The notes beneath the pieces were generated by a model that saw nothing but the letters and a program-made list of their open reading frames with translations, searched no databases and was not told where the DNA came from. The translations under genes were made by a program, and so were the position numbers. Below are positions 17,083 to 25,893 of a stretch of 35,309 nucleotides of DNA, in pieces. The stretch is from Pleurocapsaceae cyanobacterium CSU_1_1 (GTDB taxonomy: Bacteria; Cyanobacteriota; Cyanobacteriia; Cyanobacteriales; Xenococcaceae). The stretch covers positions 1-35,309 of the forward strand of contig JAAUOU010000044.1 in NCBI GenBank assembly GCA_012034765.1, read 5' to 3'. The first letter of the stretch is position 1. Each line of letters starts with the position of its first letter.

Positions 17083-18015
17083 ATGAGTCAGTTAGGCGAA
17101 TCATTAGACTTAATGTCTCAGCTAATTATGGATTTTCCAGATCGCTTAGATGGGATTATCGTTCAGGCGCAGGAAGTAGAAGCCGAGGCAAATCAGCTTA
17201 CGGAAAATGTGGCAGAGAAACAGCAACAGGTAGCAGATATTCTGGCACAGGTGCAGCAAGCTTTGAATGAAATGCGAGAAGAGGTGGCAGAACATCAATC
17301 TCAAGCTGAATCTCAGGTAGAGAGTTTTGAAGCTAGCGTCCAAGAATTGACTGGTTTTCTCAACGAAGCTACTGAAAAACTCGATGGAGAGGTAGAGGCG
17401 ACTCAAGAAAAACTAGGTCAGTATCAAAGCTTGCTCAACGACAACGAAGAATCAACCAAAGCTCAGTCAGAAGAAAGCAACGGCGAACTAGAAGCAGCGC
17501 GAACTGCGATTAACGACAGTCAAGAACAGCTAGCCTCGGCAATGGAAAGCACCATTGAAAAGATCGACACCCTACGATCAAAGCTAGAGTCTGCCAGCAG
17601 TTCGATGGAACAAGAGGTAGATAAATTTAGCGAACAGGTTAACCAAGGACAGCAAGAAGTTAGCAGCAACATCAGCACCATGGCAAGTGAGTTTGCCAGC
17701 ATTGCCCAAAACTTTAGTAGTAGCCTCAGCGATACTGCCGACATGATGTCTGGCGGTGTGGACGATCTGATGGAAAAAACGAAAGAAACAATTGATGGAG
17801 AGATTAAAGAGCTAATCGACACGGCAGTAGCAGAAATCACTGGTTCGGTTGACAATATGGCGAAAAAGCTTAGTGATTCGGAGGAAGAGTCTTCAACTCA
17901 AAGACAGCTATTAGAGCCATTATTTGAAAGTTTAGATGGCTTAATCGCACCTTTAAAAGATGGGGTAGATTCCGTCAAAACAGCAGCCGATAAGTTTGGC
18001 GTAGATTTTGGTTAG
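17083..18015 (+). CDS. acidic coiled-coil protein 3 of 4
   Basis: A 310-residue Gln/Glu-rich coiled-coil protein. The N-terminal segment M-S-Q-L-G-E-S-L-D-L-M-S-Q-L-I-M-D-F is more hydrophobic than the rest. Long heptads follow (V-E-A-E-A-N-Q-L-T-E-N-V-A-E-K-Q), and a short terminal domain (L-L-E-P-L-F-E-S-L-D-G-L-I-A-P-L) ends D-K-F-G-V-D-F-G. There is no cysteine, tryptophan, signal peptide or membrane helix. TTTTAGGAG precedes the ATG and the gap from gene 2 is 35 bases. The function cannot be named from sequence. Confidence 0.85.
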   Translation: MSQLGESLDLMSQLIMDFPDRLDGIIVQAQEVEAEANQLTENVAEKQQQVADILAQVQQALNEMREEVAEHQSQAESQVESFEASVQELTGFLNEATEKLDGEVEATQEKLGQYQSLLNDNEESTKAQSEESNGELEAARTAINDSQEQLASAMESTIEKIDTLRSKLESASSSMEQEVDKFSEQVNQGQQEVSSNISTMASEFASIAQNFSSSLSDTADMMSGGVDDLMEKTKETIDGEIKELIDTAVAEITGSVDNMAKKLSDSEEESSTQRQLLEPLFESLDGLIAPLKDGVDSVKTAADKFGVDFG

Positions 18016-18063
18016 GAAGATTGGCAATTATTAGATTTTATTAATTAAACAGGAGCATTACAG

Positions 18064-18966
18064 ATGGCAGTAGATTTTGAAACCACCGCAGCTGAGACGG
18101 TAATCAAGCTACAGGAATTGATGAATCGCGCTGACCAAGCCAGCGAAGATTTATCGACAGCCAGGGAAAAGTTAGCCCAGGTATCGTCAGAATTTGACAG
18201 TAACTGGACTAGTCTGGCAGAACGGGCAGAAGGATTATTAGAGCGAATTTCTAGTGCCAGGGAAGATTTGAACGGCGAATCTGAAGCAGTAACTCAAGGT
18301 TTTGCTGACATGGAAAGCAGTGTCGAATCGCTCCAGTCTAGTGCCAGCGAGGGACTAGAAGAAACCATTAGCGAGTTACAAGCATTGGGCAACGAAGCCG
18401 ATAGCGATGGTTCAGAACTTAACGATGTGTTTGAGTCGGTGAGAGAAACGATTAGTAGTCTGCAAACTAAAGTCGAAGAGGTCAAAGAAAACCTTACCGA
18501 AAGCCTTTCTGAGTCGGGGGATAATTTAGCCAACGAGGTTAGCAATGCGATCGCCGATTTTCAAGCGGAAATTGAAGATAAATCCGCCGAAACTCAAGAA
18601 GCAATATCGGACGAAGCGACCAATAAACTGAGCGAAATGCTAGAAGGTTTAACCACCCAGCTTGAAACCATCCAAACAGAGTTGAAGGAAAAAGGGGAAG
18701 CTAAAGCAGAGGAAACCAATAATTCTTCTCAAGAGACGATGGACAATTTCACCAGCCAGCAAGAAGAGATCTTTGGCGATCTAATTGCTAAGGCAGAAGA
18801 GTTGAAACAAGCCATCACGGATATTGCTGAACTTGTAGATACCACTAGCGACACCGCCGACACCGCAAAGGATACTTTAGTTGACGGGGTTGAATTAACT
18901 AACGTTGGCGTAGGTACAGTAGTTGGTATTCTTGACGATATCAGAGAAATACTCGGTGGATTCTAG
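18064..18966 (+). CDS. acidic coiled-coil protein 4 of 4
   Basis: A 300-residue acidic coiled-coil protein, again without signal peptide or membrane helix. Heptad-rich helices span residues ~10-250. A Thr/Asp/Ala-rich hinge (D-T-T-S-D-T-A-D-T-A-K-D-T) leads to a C-terminal amphipathic segment (V-G-V-G-T-V-V-G-I-L-D-D-I-R-E-I-L-G-G-F). Threonines in the hinge would be natural targets for the kinase encoded downstream and for FHA binding, but that is speculation. AGGAG lies about 8 bases before the ATG; the gap from gene 3 is 48 bases, and 141 bases separate it from the FHA gene. Confidence 0.85.
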   Translation: MAVDFETTAAETVIKLQELMNRADQASEDLSTAREKLAQVSSEFDSNWTSLAERAEGLLERISSAREDLNGESEAVTQGFADMESSVESLQSSASEGLEETISELQALGNEADSDGSELNDVFESVRETISSLQTKVEEVKENLTESLSESGDNLANEVSNAIADFQAEIEDKSAETQEAISDEATNKLSEMLEGLTTQLETIQTELKEKGEAKAEETNNSSQETMDNFTSQQEEIFGDLIAKAEELKQAITDIAELVDTTSDTADTAKDTLVDGVELTNVGVGTVVGILDDIREILGGF

Positions 18967-19107
18967 CAGTATAAGTTCCTAACACCTTATCTCTAATACT
19001 GTCAGCCTAATTTTAGCCAGCTAGAAACTAAATAGGTTGGTTTCTGTGAAGAGAAGTAGGATTTAGTTTATAGGCGATCGCCATTCACTCAATTGTAAGT
19101 TGAATTC

Positions 19108-21264
19108 ATGCCACCAAAAGCAGATAAATTAAGTCAAACCATCGAAAATCTTCAGCTTTTTTTGAGTAGAAAAGCCGATGAACGGGAAGATTTAGCCGAG
19201 ATATCCCGACAGCTTGCACAATTAAACAAAACTCTCAATCAGAAAAAACTCACGGTTCAAATTGTCAGTCAGTCTCCAATTTTAGCTCAGGCTGTTTTCG
19301 ATTTGATTAATAGTCAAACTGAACTCAAGCAATTTTTTCAACTAAAATTTGATGCTATCCCCAAACCATTAACACAAACTGCACCGCAGCATTGTGCTAG
19401 CTTAAAATTAAGGCAAAATCTAACCGATGCTACTGGTTTGCATCAGTATCTTGAACTAAGCTCTAAATGCGAGTATGTAATCGGCAGATCTCCCGAAGCT
19501 GATGTAAAAATTAATCCTCAGCTTTATCAGGGAGTATCTTGGAATCATGCAGTAGTTCAGCCTTTAATAGAAGCAGAAAAGGCTATTCAATGGCAAATTA
19601 GCGATCGCCATAGTACCAACGGCACTTTTGTTAATGGAGAGCGGTTAACAGACTCTCGATTGCTCAACTCAGGAGATATTATTACCCTTGCCTGTCCCCA
19701 AGCTGGAGAAAACGTAGCGGAACTAGCTTTTACGCTCCGAATTGAAGCACTCGATCTAGAAATAGATCGAGAATACTGGGACGTGGTGGATTGCGATCTA
19801 TTAATGGTGGTGATAGACAGCAAACAGCAACTAGCACTAGAAGTGCAAAACTTCGTGCAAAATCTCAACCAAACTTACATCTCTCGGTATTATTTACTGG
19901 TAGATACCCCCGATCCCAAACAGGAAGAGGTGGCAGTAGCGGAAAAAAATCTACAAGAGATCGAAGTCTGGTTAAAAAATGATGTTTTAGAACCTAGGTT
20001 TGAATTAATACCACTCTATCTCAAATCTTTTTATACAGAAGACGGTAACAATAACCTAGACCCTAAACAGCAAAAAAAACAAGAACGATTTACCAAAATT
20101 CTTGGTGATCTCGTCAAACGTCAGCCAGAAAATATCCTTGCTAAACGGATCGCGGTTCAAGTTGTTCGTGCAGCAGAACCCGTCGAACCTTTTCTAGAAC
20201 AGCAACAGCAAGAATTAGCCGAAAAGCTAGCTCAAGCACAGCAAGAATTAGTCGCCTTGTCAGAAATTAATCTTAAGGAAGTTAGTAAAAAAGCGATCGT
20301 CGAAGCTAATCAAACTAAAGATAAGTTTTTTAAAGCAATCAAGTTAGACATGGCTCAATCTAAGGCTGCATTTGTAGATGTTTATAGTAAGAAAAGCGTC
20401 GTCTATCAGATTCAGGATTTTGTTGATAGTTTAAACCCCGTAGTTTTGAATAAAAATGGACAGAAAATTATTCAGCTAAATGATGATTCCGCCGATTCTG
20501 ATGATATTAATCCAAGTCTTATCGGTTTTTGTACAGATTCACTGGAAAAGTGGGCAATAGAAGAATGGTACAAAGTCAGTCATGTCTACTGTAATGGTGG
20601 TTTGCATGGCTTACTAGACAGACTTAATGAAAAAACCAATGTCATTCCCGAAGTCCTATCGCAATCCCCGTTTTCTCCTCCCGATGATCTTAACGTGCAG
20701 GATAATTTTCTCCTCTCTTTTGCAGGAACTAATTGCGAAACCAGTCATAAGCAAAAGTCTCTCGGTGCATACATTATGAACCACCTAAGAAGTCAGATGA
20801 TGCAGATTATGATGATGCTTACTTTGGTGCTGGGTTTTGTCGGTATTAAATCTAGTAAAAATCAAATGACCCAAGGCTTGTCTAATTACTTTAAACAATA
20901 TCCTTGGCTGTTTGGCATTTTTATTTTTGGAATTATTTTTCTTTTGGTCAGTGCTTACAATAGAGAGAACGATCTCAAGTTGGATGAGGCGGGCGTAAAA
21001 CTTAAGAAAGATCTTTCTAGTTACTACCAATCTTTTGCTAAAAACTTACTAGATAAAGTTATTCAAGATCTGAACTTAAATCTAGAGTTAGAAGAAAACA
21101 AAATTACCAATGGACTAGAAATTGTCAGCGATATCTATAGCGATCGCTTAGTGGAAGTCGAAAAACAACAAATCCGAATTGAAAATAATTTAGAGCAATA
21201 CAAAACTCAACAAAAAAGCTTGGCTACAGAATTATCTGAGTTTGAAAAACTTAAGCAAATGTAG
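19108..21264 (+). CDS. FHA protein with membrane hairpin, resembling a degenerate dynamin-like protein
   Basis: A 718-residue protein. Residues ~1-45 are helical. Residues ~48-75 (L-T-V-Q-I-V-S-Q-S-P-I-L-A-Q-A-V-F-D-L-I-N) have the strand-loop-helix pattern of a P-loop GTPase start but lack GxxxxGK(S/T). An FHA domain follows at ~105-210 (V-I-G-R-S-P-E-A-D-V, V-S-W-N-H-A-V-V, H-S-T-N-G-T-F-V-N-G). Residues ~225-310 (C-D-L-L-M-V-V-I-D-S; R-Y-Y-L-L-V-D-T-P) look like the later half of a GTPase fold without a clear N-K-x-D. Long helices lead to two membrane helices (~563-581 and ~599-616), then coiled coil. FHA and membrane hairpin are secure; the dynamin-like reading is inference. The gene lies between the coiled-coil genes and the kinase. 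Confidence 0.85.
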   Translation: MPPKADKLSQTIENLQLFLSRKADEREDLAEISRQLAQLNKTLNQKKLTVQIVSQSPILAQAVFDLINSQTELKQFFQLKFDAIPKPLTQTAPQHCASLKLRQNLTDATGLHQYLELSSKCEYVIGRSPEADVKINPQLYQGVSWNHAVVQPLIEAEKAIQWQISDRHSTNGTFVNGERLTDSRLLNSGDIITLACPQAGENVAELAFTLRIEALDLEIDREYWDVVDCDLLMVVIDSKQQLALEVQNFVQNLNQTYISRYYLLVDTPDPKQEEVAVAEKNLQEIEVWLKNDVLEPRFELIPLYLKSFYTEDGNNNLDPKQQKKQERFTKILGDLVKRQPENILAKRIAVQVVRAAEPVEPFLEQQQQELAEKLAQAQQELVALSEINLKEVSKKAIVEANQTKDKFFKAIKLDMAQSKAAFVDVYSKKSVVYQIQDFVDSLNPVVLNKNGQKIIQLNDDSADSDDINPSLIGFCTDSLEKWAIEEWYKVSHVYCNGGLHGLLDRLNEKTNVIPEVLSQSPFSPPDDLNVQDNFLLSFAGTNCETSHKQKSLGAYIMNHLRSQMMQIMMMLTLVLGFVGIKSSKNQMTQGLSNYFKQYPWLFGIFIFGIIFLLVSAYNRENDLKLDEAGVKLKKDLSSYYQSFAKNLLDKVIQDLNLNLELEENKITNGLEIVSDIYSDRLVEVEKQQIRIENNLEQYKTQQKSLATELSEFEKLKQM

Positions 21265-21345
21265 TTGTTGCTCCACCTCTCTATAAATCTCTATAAAACT
21301 ATAAAAGAATTATATATAAATCTAATTAAACAATCTATTTTATTC

Positions 21346-23370
21346 ATGGAAACTATTTTAGGCTCACGCTATCGGGTAATTAAATATATTGCTAAGGGTG
21401 GATTTGGTAAAACTTATCTAGCAGAAGATATTCAGCTACCAAATAAAGATAAATGTGTAGTAAAGCAGCTTTATCCTAGCGTTGACGACCCGAATTTTAT
21501 TCAAGTAGCGAGACGTTTATTTAAGAAAGAAGCAGAAACTCTTTATACGTTGGGAATTCATGACCAAATACCTCGACTTATGGCATATTTTGAGCAAGAT
21601 GAGAAATTTTATTTGGTGCAACAATATATAGAAGGTTATACCCTAAGTAAAGAACTTATTTTAGGAAAACCTTGGTCAGAAGGAAAAGTTATTGAATTAC
21701 TGATAGATTGTTTGAATATCCTCGATTTTATTCATGGAAAAAGCGTAATTCACCGTGATGTCAAACCTGACAATTTAATTCGTCGCAGTTGGGATCATAA
21801 GCTGGTACTAGTAGATTTTGGGACTGTAAAAGAAGTTATTGCCGAGCAAACTCAATTAGTTCCTGCAACCGTAGCAGTAGGAACAAGAGGTTATATGCCC
21901 ACTGAACAAGCAAGAGGAAAACCCCGTACCACCAGCGATATTTATGCTTTGGGCATTATTGCGATCCAGGCTTTAACTGGAGTGCATCCTGTCGAGTTGA
22001 TTGAAGATGAAGACGGTGAAATTATTTGGCGCGAACAAGCTCAATGTACCCCACAATTAGCGGATATTATTGCCAAAATGACCAGATATCATTTTAAAGA
22101 ACGCTATCAATCGGCTCAAGAAATTATCACAGCTTTAGCTAGTTTGGGAAATAAACCCGAAGCTATTCGTCAAACACAAGCAGTTCAGTATACTCCAACA
22201 GTTCAGTTAAGTGCTTCTCAAATAGCCAATTTGTCCAAAAAGCCTCAAGGCACATCCATAAATTCCTCATCCTTAAATAGCGCTCGCTCAGTTATCGACA
22301 CGCCAGAAAATCTAACTAATTTTCACTCTGAATTACCTGAATTACTTACGAACAATGAACAGCAACCACAATTAGAAACTCAATCCAACTCACTTGAAAC
22401 CGAATCAAATTCCATGTCTAAGGCTCAAAAATCTCGTAAAACCCTAACTACTCTAGGAGTAGCTTTAATATTAGGAGCGATCGCGTCTGGGGGAATGTAT
22501 CTCCTCAAGCAAAGAACTACCCAGTCTGACCAAAACAATATCGAAAAACAGGTAAATCATTTTAGTGAAATGTTAGAAAAGCAAGAATATCAAGCTTGCT
22601 ATGACGAAGCAGTTGCTATGAATGCTCAAGCTGCTGATGTGGCTAACTCAGCGAGTATGCCCAAAGAGCAACTACAAGAATTTGAAGCTCAGTGTGGTCT
22701 AGCTCAAGCCCAAGCAGAGGCAGAAGATATTAAGTATGGCGCAGCCTTAGCGATCGCCAAAACTCTACCGAAAAACACTTCTATAGATGCAGAAATTCAA
22801 CAACAAGTCGATTTTTGGTCAGGGCAGCTATTAGAACAGGCAACTAAACTCTACGAACAAGACGGAAATATTGAACAAGCTCTTGAGACAGTCAAGCAAA
22901 TCCCCCAAGACAGTACCGTCAGATCTAGGGTGATCGATCTCAAAGACTCTTGGAAAGCAGAGTTTGCAACTAATGAAGCAATTATGACCACTGCTGAAAA
23001 AGCCTTGAGTGAAGAAAAATGGGTGTACGCCAAACAACAAGCTATCAAAGTTAAAGACTCATCTCCTACAATGTATTGGCAGGAAAAGGCGAAAGCAATT
23101 ATCTCTCAAGCGGAAGAAGGAATTGCCGAGACGGTCTCCACTGAAGCAGAAAAACCTAAAGCGATCGCTCCTAGCTCACAAATCAAAGAAGTTCCTATTC
23201 CTGAAATAATCAAAGTTAATAAACCTGTTATTACCGAGCCTAAACCAACAATTCGCGTCAACCAAGATTCATCAGAATCATTACGAGATTTAGATGACAA
23301 CAGCGAATCTCTCCCTAGCGCACCTTCTAATTCGTCGCCACCAAATGATGTTCCTTTAAGAGATTTGTAA
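21346..23370 (+). CDS. membrane-anchored serine/threonine protein kinase
   Basis: A 674-residue Hanks-type kinase. Residues ~8-255 form the kinase domain: G-loop A-K-G-G-F-G-K-T-Y, lysine in C-V-V-K-Q-L (40), catalytic H-R-D-V-K-P-D-N (136-143), D-F-G (157-159) and G-T-R-G-Y-M-P-T-E-Q. A low-complexity juxtamembrane region follows, then one membrane helix (~357-377). The C-terminal ~290 residues are helical, TPR-like, presumably outside the cytoplasm, ending in a Pro/Ser-rich tail. The tail carries L-R-D-L twice, once internally (E-S-L-R-D-L-D-D) and once as the last residues (P-L-R-D-L). ATG 21346 is chosen over a TTG at 21265 because the kinase fold starts at M-E-T-I-L-G-S-R-Y. Confidence 0.93.
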   Translation: METILGSRYRVIKYIAKGGFGKTYLAEDIQLPNKDKCVVKQLYPSVDDPNFIQVARRLFKKEAETLYTLGIHDQIPRLMAYFEQDEKFYLVQQYIEGYTLSKELILGKPWSEGKVIELLIDCLNILDFIHGKSVIHRDVKPDNLIRRSWDHKLVLVDFGTVKEVIAEQTQLVPATVAVGTRGYMPTEQARGKPRTTSDIYALGIIAIQALTGVHPVELIEDEDGEIIWREQAQCTPQLADIIAKMTRYHFKERYQSAQEIITALASLGNKPEAIRQTQAVQYTPTVQLSASQIANLSKKPQGTSINSSSLNSARSVIDTPENLTNFHSELPELLTNNEQQPQLETQSNSLETESNSMSKAQKSRKTLTTLGVALILGAIASGGMYLLKQRTTQSDQNNIEKQVNHFSEMLEKQEYQACYDEAVAMNAQAADVANSASMPKEQLQEFEAQCGLAQAQAEAEDIKYGAALAIAKTLPKNTSIDAEIQQQVDFWSGQLLEQATKLYEQDGNIEQALETVKQIPQDSTVRSRVIDLKDSWKAEFATNEAIMTTAEKALSEEKWVYAKQQAIKVKDSSPTMYWQEKAKAIISQAEEGIAETVSTEAEKPKAIAPSSQIKEVPIPEIIKVNKPVITEPKPTIRVNQDSSESLRDLDDNSESLPSAPSNSSPPNDVPLRDL

Positions 23371-23494
23371 TATAAAGTAATCAAAGAGGAAGCAGAGAAA
23401 GCAAGGGAAAGATAAAGGCTTCTTATTTTGTATTCACCTTAATACTTTGTTCCTCTTTCTTCAGCCAAGTTTGAAGTTTCAAGCCATAAGCTAG

Positions 23495-25009
23495 CTACAA
23501 ACTTCTAAGATTTTCTTCCACTGGCGCGTTGTTTTGGCTAGCGGGGTTTTCTGTAGGAGCATTATTTTGATTGGGTTCAATCTTTGGCAACTGAAATTGA
23601 TTTTTTTCAGATTTTTGTCTTGCCTCCTCGTTGCGAAGAGCTTTTTGAGCTTTGTTCAAACTGTCCGTAGCAACGTTATAACTCTCTTCATCTCCTTGTT
23701 GAAAAAATAGTTGCGAAGCCTTCTCAAAATCAGCTACTGCCCCTGCAAAATCTTTTTGATCATAACGAATTGCGCCACGGTTATGATAGGAGTTACCATA
23801 ACCAGGATCGATTTTAATTGCACTATTGTAGTCTGACAAAGCTCCAGAAACATCATCTAAATCTTCGCGCACAATACCGCGATTGAGATACGACCAAGGA
23901 TCGGTCGGATTAATTTGTAGGGCTTTGTTATAGTCTTCGAGTGCTTCTGATTTGTTTCCCAAGCGATAGTTAGCTAAACCACGACTAAAATAAGCTAAAG
24001 AAAAATTGGGATTAACTTTAATTGCCTTATTGTAATTAGAGATCGCCGAATTAATATCTCTTTGGGTGTAGTCAATCAAACCTTGATAATATACCGCTAA
24101 GGCATTATTGGGATTTTTTTCTGATGCCTCGATTAAATAATCATTCGCTCTAGAAGCATCACCCCTTTGAAGTAGTTCGATACCTTCAACATATTTTTTG
24201 GTTGCTTCAACATCAACTTCTCCCTCTTCTTGATCGGGCTTGTCACTATTGACAATTAGACTCGATTTATTTAATCCTGCCAAATCGAGAGAATTTAGAA
24301 AGCTATCAATTGGAATAGCTGCATTAAAACCTGTTTTCAAAGGTTCGGGAATACTAGAAGACTCGTTTTTGACACTGCCAATAACATCCCCTTGCCCATG
24401 AATCCCAATTAAATGACCACTAGCATCAAATACTGGTCCGCCACTCATGCCACGGCGAGTTAGTGCCTGATAACGTACAGCATAACCTTCACTGGCAGCC
24501 TCTCGAACGCTAGTTACCATACCTGTAGTAAACTCATGTTCTCGCTCGGCATTAATATCCACCGACAAAGGAAACCCCGAAACATAAATGTTCGCTCCAG
24601 CCGTAGCATATGCTGAATCTCCAAAGGTGGCGGTAGGATAAACTTCAGTACTATCAAACTTGACCACCGCTAAGTCTAACCCTGTTTTTGCTTTGAGGCT
24701 GCTCACTTCCTTAGCAGAGTGTTGCTGATTTTTGATTTTGATGATGTAACCCACGTTAGGGTTAAGAACTACGTGATTGGCAGTAAGCACCGTATAGGTA
24801 TTATTTTGTTTAGCAATAATCACCCCCGATCCCCCAGGAATTCCCAGGGTATTCTCAATCTTGACTGTCGTTTCTAAAGCGATCACTGCAATTTCCGTCG
24901 CGCTTTTTGCCATTACCCCAGAAGATTGAGTTATGATTAGTGCTACCGTAACTGCCGTTCCCGATATAATACTTGTTACTAAACTAGAATTTAAAAAAAA
25001 ACGATTCAT
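23495..25009 (-). CDS. exported trypsin-like serine protease with TPR repeats
   Basis: A 504-residue protein. An N-terminal signal peptide (hydrophobic core I-I-S-G-T-A-V-T-V-A-L-I-I) leads to an S1-type protease domain at ~45-250. The catalytic triad appears in T-A-N-H-V-V (His), G-L-D-L-A-V-V-K-F (Asp) and R-G-M-S-G-G-P-V-F (Ser). Residues ~270-440 hold about five TPRs (Y-Y-Q-G-L-I-D-Y; F-S-R-G-L-A-N-Y-R-L-G; L-N-R-G-I-V-R-E). An Asn/Pro/Gln-rich tail ends in E-N-L-R-S-L. It has no PDZ domain, unlike HtrA/Deg. It is last in the COP23-protease operon, 7 bases after its neighbour, and converges on the kinase gene. Substrate unknown. Confidence 0.92.
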   Translation of the reverse strand: MNRFFLNSSLVTSIISGTAVTVALIITQSSGVMAKSATEIAVIALETTVKIENTLGIPGGSGVIIAKQNNTYTVLTANHVVLNPNVGYIIKIKNQQHSAKEVSSLKAKTGLDLAVVKFDSTEVYPTATFGDSAYATAGANIYVSGFPLSVDINAEREHEFTTGMVTSVREAASEGYAVRYQALTRRGMSGGPVFDASGHLIGIHGQGDVIGSVKNESSSIPEPLKTGFNAAIPIDSFLNSLDLAGLNKSSLIVNSDKPDQEEGEVDVEATKKYVEGIELLQRGDASRANDYLIEASEKNPNNALAVYYQGLIDYTQRDINSAISNYNKAIKVNPNFSLAYFSRGLANYRLGNKSEALEDYNKALQINPTDPWSYLNRGIVREDLDDVSGALSDYNSAIKIDPGYGNSYHNRGAIRYDQKDFAGAVADFEKASQLFFQQGDEESYNVATDSLNKAQKALRNEEARQKSEKNQFQLPKIEPNQNNAPTENPASQNNAPVEENLRSL

Positions 25010-25016
25010 ATGTAAA

Positions 25017-25871
25017 TTAATTTTGCGATGCTTGAGAAGTAAATTGTAAATAAGTTGAAATGGGAATTCCCCAGCTAGAGTTAATCATGGTTTCCAGCAT
25101 TTCGGGCGTTGGTTCGCTTCCATCTTCAAAAGTGTATACCCCAAAATCGGGGTCACGATGCTTACCTCGACCATGAACCCCAACCAAAAAACCCTTGGTA
25201 TTAAAAATAGGTCCTCCACTCATGCCTATTTCTGTATTATTGGTATATCCTAAGTGATACCCCTCTGGTAATGACTTGGGCGGAATTAAAGATATTTCTC
25301 CTTGAGTCAGCCTGAATGCTTGAGTTCCCAAGGAAATGGTATTAACCGAACTATTATTTTGTTCGTAGAGAGGGAAACCCGCTGCGTATACTTTTTCTCC
25401 TACTTTTAGATGATCAGAAGCAATAGTAGCTACTTGATAATTTTCAAAACTTTGAAACTGGACAATAGCCAAATCAAAATTACCTAAGTGTTGTGGAGGT
25501 TGCAATAGCTGATGTATTTGACCGTCAGCAGTCATAACTTGAAAAACATTATTAGTCCCTACGACGTGCCAGTTAGTAAGAACAGTATATGTTTGTCCTG
25601 CTTGATAAATAATGACCCCCGTTCCAGCAGCATTATCATGAATAATTCTGACAGTGCTAGACTGTGCTAATTCATAAATATCTTGACTATAGGTATCGTC
25701 AGGAAGAACGTATCTCGGTACTGCTTGGGTTTGTAAGGGTTGTTGCCAAACACCTGCACAAATTATGACAGTAGGTAAGAGTATTTTTAATCCCCATTTA
25801 TAGTTATTTAGCAAAGATAGAACCGCGTAGTTAAGAATTTTTGGTGGAAATTGTCTGCGACAAATTTTCAT
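25017..25871 (-). CDS. exported trypsin-like serine protease
   Basis: A 284-residue protein. Its N-terminus is long and basic before a hydrophobic helix (I-L-L-P-T-V-I-I-C-A-G-V-W), which could be a signal peptide or an anchor. The protease domain has L-T-N-W-H-V-V-G (His), N-F-D-L-A-I-V-Q-F (Asp) and I-G-M-S-G-G-P-I-F (Ser), then G-V-H-G-R-G, closely parallel to the next gene. There are no TPR or PDZ domains, and it ends S-Q-A-S-Q-N without the R-D-L motif. It lies 22 bases after COP23 and 7 bases before the TPR protease, so the three form one operon. Confidence 0.9.
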   Translation of the reverse strand: MKICRRQFPPKILNYAVLSLLNNYKWGLKILLPTVIICAGVWQQPLQTQAVPRYVLPDDTYSQDIYELAQSSTVRIIHDNAAGTGVIIYQAGQTYTVLTNWHVVGTNNVFQVMTADGQIHQLLQPPQHLGNFDLAIVQFQSFENYQVATIASDHLKVGEKVYAAGFPLYEQNNSSVNTISLGTQAFRLTQGEISLIPPKSLPEGYHLGYTNNTEIGMSGGPIFNTKGFLVGVHGRGKHRDPDFGVYTFEDGSEPTPEMLETMINSSWGIPISTYLQFTSQASQN

Positions 25872-25893
25872 TCTGTTCGAGCGCTATGCTTGC

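Noticed and set aside
21265-21345. Upstream TTG start extending the kinase by 27 residues
   Set aside because: The extra residues are hydrophobic/AT-derived and outside the kinase fold; ATG 21346 begins right at the conserved domain.
23383-23458. AAAGAGGAA / TTCCTCTTT inverted repeat between the converging kinase and protease genes as a bidirectional terminator
   Set aside because: Arms are far apart (58 bases) with no T-run next to the stem, too weak to call.
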